Of a stretch of 64,000 bases of DNA, positions 57,521 through 64,000 are shown piece by piece. Made by a program: the position numbers and the translations under genes. Each line of letters starts with the position of its first letter. Positions within the stretch are counted from its first letter, which is position 1. The DNA is from Heterohyrax brucei. Lineage: Eukaryota > Chordata > Mammalia > Hyracoidea > Procaviidae. The stretch lies in contig CM053142.1 of NCBI GenBank assembly GCA_028571685.1, forward strand, positions 197,276,796-197,340,795, given 5' to 3'. The notes under the pieces are model-generated. The model was not told where the DNA came from. It worked only from the letters and a program-made list of their open reading frames with translations, and did not search any database.

Positions 57521-57738
57521 TACCCTGGCAAAGAATATTGAATGTACCATAGACTTCAAGAAGAAGGAACAAGTGTCTCTTGAAGGAAATACAGCCAGAA
57601 TACTCCTTAGGAGCGAGCGTGGCAAGACTTTGTCTCCCTCATTTTGTGCACGCTATCGGGAAAGGCCAGTTCCTGGAGAAGGACGTCACTGCAGCAGAGG
57701 GGAAGGTCAGCGAGAAAGAGGCAGGCCCTCAGCTGGCA
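57521..57738 (+). mobile_element. RTE C-terminal fragment
   Basis: 'ctggcaaagaatattgaatg' to 'gaaagaggcaggccctcag'. Both ends are missing. Confidence 0.82.
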
Positions 57739-57744
57739 TAACTA

Positions 57745-58076
57745 AGTTGCTTTTTTAAGAAAAGGTTCTGCAAGTAAGATGGCAGCCTGCTGACTCAAGT
57801 CCCACCAACTGGAGGTCAGATAAGGAGGAGTCGGCTGCAGGATTTAGAATGAGCAAAAGTCCACAAGCTTTGTCAGAATGCCCACAGATGTTGGATGCAA
57901 GTCAAACTCCACGTACAACTGATTTTCTGATCACCATCAGATCACTTCATGAAGGTGATTACATTAAAACACAATTGATAAATCACACTCGTACATAGAT
58001 CAAGCTGTATCATAACTGACAAATCACTGAGAATCATGGCTCAGCCAAGTTGACACAAAACCTTAACCATCACAGA
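57745..58076 (-). mobile_element. LTR fragment, third family, antisense
   Basis: The right edge 'gagaatcatggctcagccaag', 'ttgacacaaaaccttaaccatca' is the reverse of the LTR start seen at 43023. Confidence 0.62.
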
Positions 58077-58101
58077 TAGACAGTTAGGTAGATAGATAGT
58101 A

Positions 58102-58520
58102 GTGGGTTGAACTGTGTCCTCAACGAATGTCATCTGTGAATGTGACTTTATTTGGAAATAGAGTCTTGTAGTGTTATTAAGTTTAGGATCTTGAGCTGAG
58201 GTTATCCTAGATTTAGGGTGGCTCTCAGTTCTATGACCGGTGCCCTAAAAAGAGAAAAAAGGAGATTTCAGACAGAGAAGGAGCCAATGCAAACATAGAG
58301 GCAGAGACTGGAGTGGTACGGTCGCAAGCCAATGAATATGTGGAGTCACCAGGAGCTAGAAGGGGAAAAGAAAGGCCCTCCTCTAGAGCCTTTGGAGAGA
58401 TCACAGCCCTGCCAGCCCCTTGATTTCAGACTTTTGATCTCCAAGACTGACAGAGAGTGAATATTTGTTGTTCTAAGACATCCAGCTTCAGCACTTTGTG
58501 AAAGATGCCCAGGACACCCA
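58102..58520 (+). mobile_element. MLT1-type LTR
   Basis: 'tgggttgaactgtgtcctc', 'gtgactttatttggaaatag', 'gaggcagagactggagtgg', 'cagacttttgatctccaag', 'ttgttgttctaagacatcc'. A short GATA run precedes it (58078-58100). Confidence 0.75.
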
Positions 58521-58677
58521 CACCATATCATCTCTATTCAGGAGTTATTTGAAGGACATCCGCCATGCATGCTGCAGCCAGGACAGAATTTATACAGCTG
58601 AAGACCAGTGAGAACCTGCCTCCGGAAGGCCTGGGACTAGGGATGTGAAGAGAATGGACTTGACAGCCCGGGTCATC

Positions 58678-58842
58678 TGAAACCCTGGTGGCTCAGTGGT
58701 GAAGTGTTGCATCTGCTCACCAAAAGGTCAGCAGTTCAGATCTGCCAGGCATTCCTTGGAAACTCTATGGGACAGTTCTACTCCGACCTAGAAGGTTGTT
58801 GTGAGTCAGAATCAACTCAATGACAGTGGCTTTGGCTTTCGG
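58678..58842 (+). mobile_element. AfroSINE
   Basis: 'gaaaccctggtggctcagtgg' to 'gtgagtcagaatcaactcaatg'. Complete. Confidence 0.93.
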
Positions 58843-58844
58843 TC

Positions 58845-59852
58845 TGAGGAAAGGAGGCCTTAGGCATCTCACAACATAGATGAATCTGGATGGCATTATG
58901 CTGAATAAAACAAGCCAATCACAAAAGGATGAATACCATGTGAGACCTCTACGATAAAAACTCATGAAAAGGTTTATAATAAAAAAAAAAACTTTGATGG
59001 TTACAAAGGAGGGGAGGGGTTGGGATAGAAAAACACTAAATCAACAACAGGTAAGTGGTAATTTTGGCAAAGAGTAAGACAGTACATGGTACTGGGGAAG
59101 CCAGCACAACCTGCACAAGACAAGGACATCAAAGCTCCCTAGACACAACCAAACTCCCTCGGGGACCAGGCAACTGGGCTGAGGGCTATGGGGACCACAG
59201 TCTTGGGAAACAGCTAGCTCAGTTAACGAAGTTCATAAAGAAGATGTCCTGCATTGTACTTTGGTGTGTAGTGGCTGGGATTAAGAGCCTGCGAGTGGCC
59301 ATCTAAAATATTTCACTGGTCTCACCCCTGTGGGAGCAACAGAGAAGGAAAAAAAAACCTAAAGACACCAGAGAAAGGTTAGCCCAAAGAACTGGTGGAC
59401 CGCCACTCCCACAGTCTCCACCAGACTGAGTCCAGTACAAGCAGCTGCTTCCTGGTCACCACCACTGACGGCACTGACTGGGGTGACAGCCCAGGCTCCC
59501 AGACAGCTGGGGAAAAAGTGTAGAGTGAAACACAGCCTCACAACAAGAAACCGGACTCATTGGCCTGACAGACCGGAGATGCCCTTTAGCTTAGTAGTTA
59601 AGTCCCTGCTGAGGTCCACCTATAGCCAAAGATTAGAAGGGCCCATACAGCAAAGTGAGACCGAAGGGGCCCTGAGGGCCAGGAGGCAGAAGAGACTGGA
59701 AAGCTGGTAATGGGGTCCAAGCTTGAGAAGGGTTGAGGGCTGATTTGTCAGGAGGTTGTTAACCAACGTCATTAAACAATACATGAGCTAGCTGTTTTAA
59801 CAAGAAGCTACTTTGTTCCATAATCTAAAGTATAATTTAAAAAAAAAACAAA
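58845..59852 (+). mobile_element. L1 3' end with poly(A)
   Basis: It begins with the ORF2 end/3' UTR type 'gatgaatctggatggcattatgc', 'ccaatcacaaaaggatgaat', 'aaaactcatgaaaaggttta'. It continues with the long afrotherian 3' UTR (gctggtaatggggtccaag; ttgttaaccaacgtcatt) and ends in an A-run (59839-59852). Confidence 0.78.
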
Positions 59853-60763
59853 AGAATGGTAATTCCAGAACACTTAGTTGTGCTGAGGAATCTGTATACA
59901 GACTAACAGGAGTTATCTGAACAGAGCAAGGGATAGACACTGAGAGATTTAAAATCAGGAAAGGAGACGTATCATTTTGTATGCTGAAAGTGAAGAGGAC
60001 TTGAAGCACCTACTGAGGAAGATCGAAGACTATAGTCTTCTGTATTGACTATGCCTTAATGTAAAACAAAAATCTTCACAACTGACCCAATAACATCATC
60101 ATTATCAATGGAAAAAAAGATTGAAGTTAAGGATTTCATTTTGCTTGGATCTAAAATCGACGTCTGTGAAAGCATTCAAGAAACCGAACAATGTATTACA
60201 TTGGATATATATGCAGCCAAAGATCTCTTTAAAGTGTTAAAAAAAAAAAAAAAAGTCACCTTGAAGACTTAGATATCACTGACCCAAGCCATGGTATTTT
60301 CAAATACCTCATGCACATGGGTGAGGGCAACAAATTCCTTACTCTGGGCAATGAATAAGGAAGACCGAAAAAGAACTGACGCATTCAAATCACAGTGTGG
60401 CAGGAGAATACTGAACACACCGTGGACTTCCAGCAGAACAAACAAATCTGTCCTGGAAGACATACATGGCCAGAATGATCCCTAGAAGCAAGGATGATGA
60501 GACTTCACCTGATGTACTTTGGACATGTTCCTGGGAGGGACCAATCCCTGGAGAATGACGTTATGCTTGTTGAAGAAGACAGTCAGCGAAAAAGAGGAAG
60601 ACCCTCAGGGAGACACAGTGACACAGCATCTGCAACAACAGGCTCGGACACGGCAATAACCGTGAGGGTGGCATGGGACTGGGCGGGCCGCGTCTCATTC
60701 TGTTGTGCCAGGAGTTGGGTCACCAGGAGTCGGAAATGACTCTAAAGCACCTAACAACAACGG
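59853..60763 (+). mobile_element. RTE 3' fragment
   Basis: 'agaatggtaattccagaacac' to 'aagcacctaacaacaacgg'. The region around the catalytic box is deleted (it jumps from 'ggagacgtatcattttg' to 'tatgctgaaagtgaagagg' near 59980). An A14 run lies at 60241-60254. Confidence 0.88.
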
Positions 60764-61632
60764 ATTAAAAATTATGTTGCCATTAGAAACAAGAACAGTA
60801 TTAAGTGGACTTCAACATAACTTGATTACTCCTTCCATCTTAACCCAGTATTGCAAGGACAGAGTAGCTGGGGCAGGGGGCCGGGGACCATGCTTTCAGG
60901 CGAAATCAAGGCCAACTGGCACAACTAGCATTTGCTAAGAGAGCTCTCTGCACCCCACATTGGTGAGTGGCGTCTGGGGTCTTAAAAGCTGCCAAGCTGC
61001 CATCTGAGGGCACAGCAAATGGTCCCAACTCAGCAGGAATGGATGCTCACCAAGGACCAAAATGACATGGGGTAAAGACAACCCAGAAGACAGAGAGACC
61101 CACATGAGTGGGTACCTACACAGACTTGGGACCAGAAGAATCAGATGGTGCCTGGCCATCACCAGTGATAGCCATGATGGAGCTCACTAAGTTGAGTCTC
61201 ACTGGCAATACAAGAATAAAAAGGAGTGCACCCTGAGATCTCCACTAAAAGACCTCAACTGATGGTCCAGGGGCTTCAGGGTTCCCCTGGGAGCATGGCC
61301 CCTGGCCCTGATGCTGCCCTTGCCCATAAATCATAACGAAGGTCCACTCTGTGGACACGAATGGATTGGACTTGGCGATGCAGAGTGACTATATATTGGA
61401 TGCACTTTATGGTTCTATACATCTATAGGATATCATCCTGCTGACCTCCGGCTGGAGGAAGGGGAGTGGGTGGAGAGAAGGGGAAAGGAGACTGTTGGGA
61501 GGATGAGACATGTATGGAGCAGAAAGGAATGGTGTGCTGTCACCAGACAGGGAGAGCAGTGGAAGCTGCATATAGGTGGGCATGCAAATTTACATGGGAA
61601 TGTACATTTTCACTCAATCATAATGAAAAAGA
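60764..61632 (+). mobile_element. L1 3' UTR fragment
   Basis: 'gtggcgtctggggtcttaaaag', 'gccaagctgccatctgagg', 'gaccagaagaatcagatggtg' and the terminal 'cactcaatcataatgaaaaag'. It is the best-preserved example of the 3' end also seen at 227-453. Confidence 0.75.
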
Positions 61633-61920
61633 AATTGTGTTGCAATGCAGTCAGTACTCAGCGTTCTCGTCACAAAATGTTTTCCACTTCCTTTTTAACT
61701 AACTTTAGGAAAGAATTAACAACGTACCACGAGCCATGGCCACCTAGAATGTGCAATCAGAAGAGTGATAGCAGTGTGAGCACCTCTATACCCACCACCA
61801 CAATCAAGATAGTGAGACCCCAGCAACAGCGGGGAGAGTTTTGATCTGCGTAACTTCAGCCCCTCTGGTCAGTGTGCAGAAGCAGCAAATGAGGTGGTTA
61901 ATCCGCAGTTCTCTGCTAAC
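61633..61920. other. Unassigned spacer
   Basis: No feature recognised. Confidence 0.5.
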
Positions 61921-62119
61921 TTATTGTCATCAACTGGATTCCGACTCATATGGACCCTGTACAGGAGGCTAGAGCTGCCCCCGAGGTGTCTGAGGCTGCG
62001 GTCTGTACAGAAGTAGACTGCTGCACCTTCTTTCTGCACAATCCACAGCTGGTGGATAGGTAACACCAACCTTTCAGTTTAGATTTGATTGTAACCACTG
62101 AACCAGCAGGCTCCTCTGA
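61921..62119 (-). mobile_element. AfroSINE, long variant
   Basis: 'caactggattccgactcatatgg' to 'aaccactgaaccagcaggctcc' on the plus strand. It includes the extra central block (cagaagtagactgctgcacc). Confidence 0.78.
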
Positions 62120-63757
62120 TAACTAGTGGACTTGAATCCTATAGGTATCAATTTTTTTATTTTTTTTTTAATTTTTGGTGGCTTATGCTTTCTCTATTGG
62201 AATATGTACTTATTAACTGAGTGCATTTATATTTTTGTTTGGTAGTAAATTTTGAGAAATATAACCTGGTAATACGATTTACCAGTGAGACTGGGGCACT
62301 TAGGTGCGACCGTCTGTCACATGATGATATACCAATGAGAGCTAAATCAAGAATTTATTGCGGGTGCTTTTCTACTAGGCTACGTGAGCAACCCGTGGTT
62401 TTCCAAATACGACACAGAAAAAAACAAAACAAACCCCTCAGGACACCCGAACTATCACGTGGGAAAGCCATGATTGTGCTTACATGCCTTCTCGCACAGA
62501 ACTAAGAGGAGAAAAGACAAAAGTTTACAAGACGACCACCTCCAGGAAGGCTCGCACGACAACGCTGTGCCTGCACCTACGCAACAACGAGCCTCCAGCT
62601 CCGGTCTTCCGAGCACCACCTGACTCGGATGGAACCCACCCCAACACTAAATGCGTTAGACTCAGAACAGCATACTACCCACGAGGTCCAGAGGCTTCAA
62701 AAGTGGCTGGTATACCAGTGGGCCAATGGTAAAGAAAGGGTTTTAGTAAGAGTATTTTGTGTTAATGGTCCATGCACCTCTCCCTCTCCTTTATGAAACG
62801 TGCACTGACCATTTTCCTATTAAATTTTCTGTGTAATGGCATGAATTTGAACAGTTTCTTTAACTCTGTTGCTGACAGCTGCCGTCAGCTGAGTCCCTTC
62901 CCCCAGCGCACGGTAATCCCCCACACAGCAGATCCACGATAATCCCCCACACAGCACCATCGTGAGGGTCATTTAAAGATCAGACACTTGTAACCACCCC
63001 CATCTGTGGCTGATTCTCTGAAGTAGATCACCATGTCTCCCTTCCTAGTCTTTAACTCTGCTGGGAATGCTCTGTCTCTCTGGATAAGCGACGGTCGTTG
63101 TCTCTCCCCTCGTTCTGGTTGCTCTGTTGTGGGCTAGTGCTGAGCCCCTGGAAAATGTGGCACAACGACAGACGCTGAAGCAAAACGTGTTTTGTGCAGC
63201 AGTTAGTCTGGCAATGGAGACACCAACTTAAATGAACGTGGGAACACATCCATAAGAAACCTAACAAATTGAGACCCGAGTGAAACACGGAGGACCCTCA
63301 CTCGCTCAGCCATAGGAGCACACAATCGCATTCTGCATCCTCAGTCACGCAGACAAACCAAGACTCCCTGGACTTTCAGTATAGGGCAGAAAGGTCTGAA
63401 TCAGCAACCACTGGGATTTCTCATTTTGCCCGATTTTATGCATGCATCTTGGCATTTATCGGCTCGGCTATCCCTCAAATTCAAGAGTACATTTTTATAA
63501 TTCTTTGAGCAAAGCAGCAAATTGACCATTTTGACTGATTTATGTAAGCCTTTATAGCTGAGGAAACATAGGAATAATTCCCCCAGAATATTCAGTATCA
63601 AAGTACAAACCTCTGCAATTGACACAGACGAGATCCCTGAAGCCCATCCGTAGAGTATCATACACCCCTCATGTTTTTTAGTAAACCATTGCATGAAAAG
63701 AAAATACTTTACAACACACAGCCTCCACTGATGGATGAATCGTGGCTGCACGTGAGG
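62120..63757. other. Unassigned stretch including a CpG-rich core
   Basis: A T-rich run (62152-62174) precedes. 62490-62700 contains about a dozen CpGs. 62996-63075 may be a small antisense SINE/RTE 5' scrap (ctgaagtagatcaccatg; ttcctagtctttaactctg). No coding sequence can be assigned, although + and - frames of 82 and 116 codons exist (62484-62732, 63401-63751). Confidence 0.4.
62912..62963. repeat. 26-bp tandem duplication
   Basis: 'taatcccccacacagca' occurs at 62914 and again at 62940, with similar flanks (cacgg / cacga). Confidence 0.9.
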
Positions 63758-63825
63758 TGCGTTGGCCAGGAATCAAATCTCGGCTTCTGTATGAAAGGCA
63801 AGAGTTCCACTAATGCCGCCAAAGC
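63758..63825 (-). pseudogene. tRNA-Gly-like pseudogene
   Basis: The minus strand has an acceptor start 'gctttgg' and acceptor end 'ccaacgc', the Gly-type D arm (tggcggcattagtgg) and a B-box-like 'agatttgattcctgg'. The layout matches vertebrate tRNA-Gly (GCC) across about 68 nt. The position of the anticodon reads TTC, not a Gly anticodon. The D-loop region is 2 nt short and stem pairs are lost. It is therefore a pseudogene or an old tRNA-derived repeat rather than a functional tRNA. Confidence 0.65.
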
Positions 63826-64000
63826 CAGAGCGAAGGGAAGTCGGTCGCAGATGCCGCTGAGGGCATCTTCTACAAAACTGACTCAGTGTGGAGTCTGAGC
63901 CATTGACTGAGACACCGGCATGTCTAGACTTCCAGTGTGTGGGCAGCACCCGGGATCGGGGCCTGGGCTGGCACAATGGAAGGGGCTGGAGTGGGACCCA

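Noticed and set aside
1-64000. A novel multi-gene system
   Set aside because: No cluster of intact genes exists in the window; all recognisable coding sequence is transposon- or ERV-derived and decayed.

Overview
The window is nuclear DNA from a placental mammal, almost certainly an afrotherian and most likely a paenungulate (elephant-like). Two repeat families point there. AfroSINEs are recognised by their tRNA-like B-box half and 'tatgagtcggaatcgactc'-type 3' half. There are also many copies of an RTE-clade (BovB/RTE1-type) LINE ending in the (caa)n tail 'cacctaacaacaac'. The remaining interspersed DNA consists of L1 pieces, ERVL-MaLR LTRs, one degenerate class I-like endogenous retrovirus (ERV), a mariner remnant, an old L2 fragment and a tRNA-Gly-like pseudogene. 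I assign this by recognising families from memory; no search was run.

No functional protein-coding gene is supported. The longer open frames are either decayed transposon coding sequence (RTE endonuclease/RT, ERV gag-pro, mariner transposase) or chance frames. The window looks like a gene desert or a long intron. One 66-nt open stretch with both splice-like borders (18372-18437) and one non-coding splice-bracketed stretch (21733-21861) are the only exon candidates, and both are weak.

Layout: 0-8 kb has AfroSINEs and two tail-to-tail RTE copies, one lacking its endonuclease region. From 8.3 to 12.4 kb an old MLT1-type LTR is split by a solo LTR and a near-full-length RTE. From 13.4 to 16.3 kb a complete LTR-internal-LTR MaLR element sits inside an RTE fragment. 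L1 ORF2 remnants and unassigned DNA follow to 19.3 kb. From 19.3 to 21.6 kb there is another tail-to-tail RTE pair. At 23.1-24.4 kb lie a 72-bp minisatellite, CpG-rich DNA and LTR scraps. From 24.6 to 28.2 kb is L1-like DNA on the minus strand. From 28.2 to 34.0 kb is a dense RTE cluster with nested AfroSINEs, an L1 3' end and a 144-bp inverted patch. From 35.3 to 36.7 kb are a mariner remnant and a solo LTR. From 38 to 41 kb is the minus-strand ERV gag-pro remnant, itself interrupted by an LTR that carries an RTE fragment. From 41.2 to 46.7 kb are LTR nests. From 47.4 to 50.7 kb three RTE 3' fragments lie head-to-tail. From 50.8 to 52.6 kb is L1-like DNA. From 52.8 to 57.5 kb is mostly repeat-poor DNA that could hold conserved non-coding elements. 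From 57.5 to 61.6 kb are RTE, LTR and L1 3' ends. The final 2.4 kb is largely unassigned and ends with the tRNA pseudogene.

The elements do not act together. Their nesting records successive insertion waves: older MLT1/L2/L1 first, then RTE, AfroSINE and MaLR copies.
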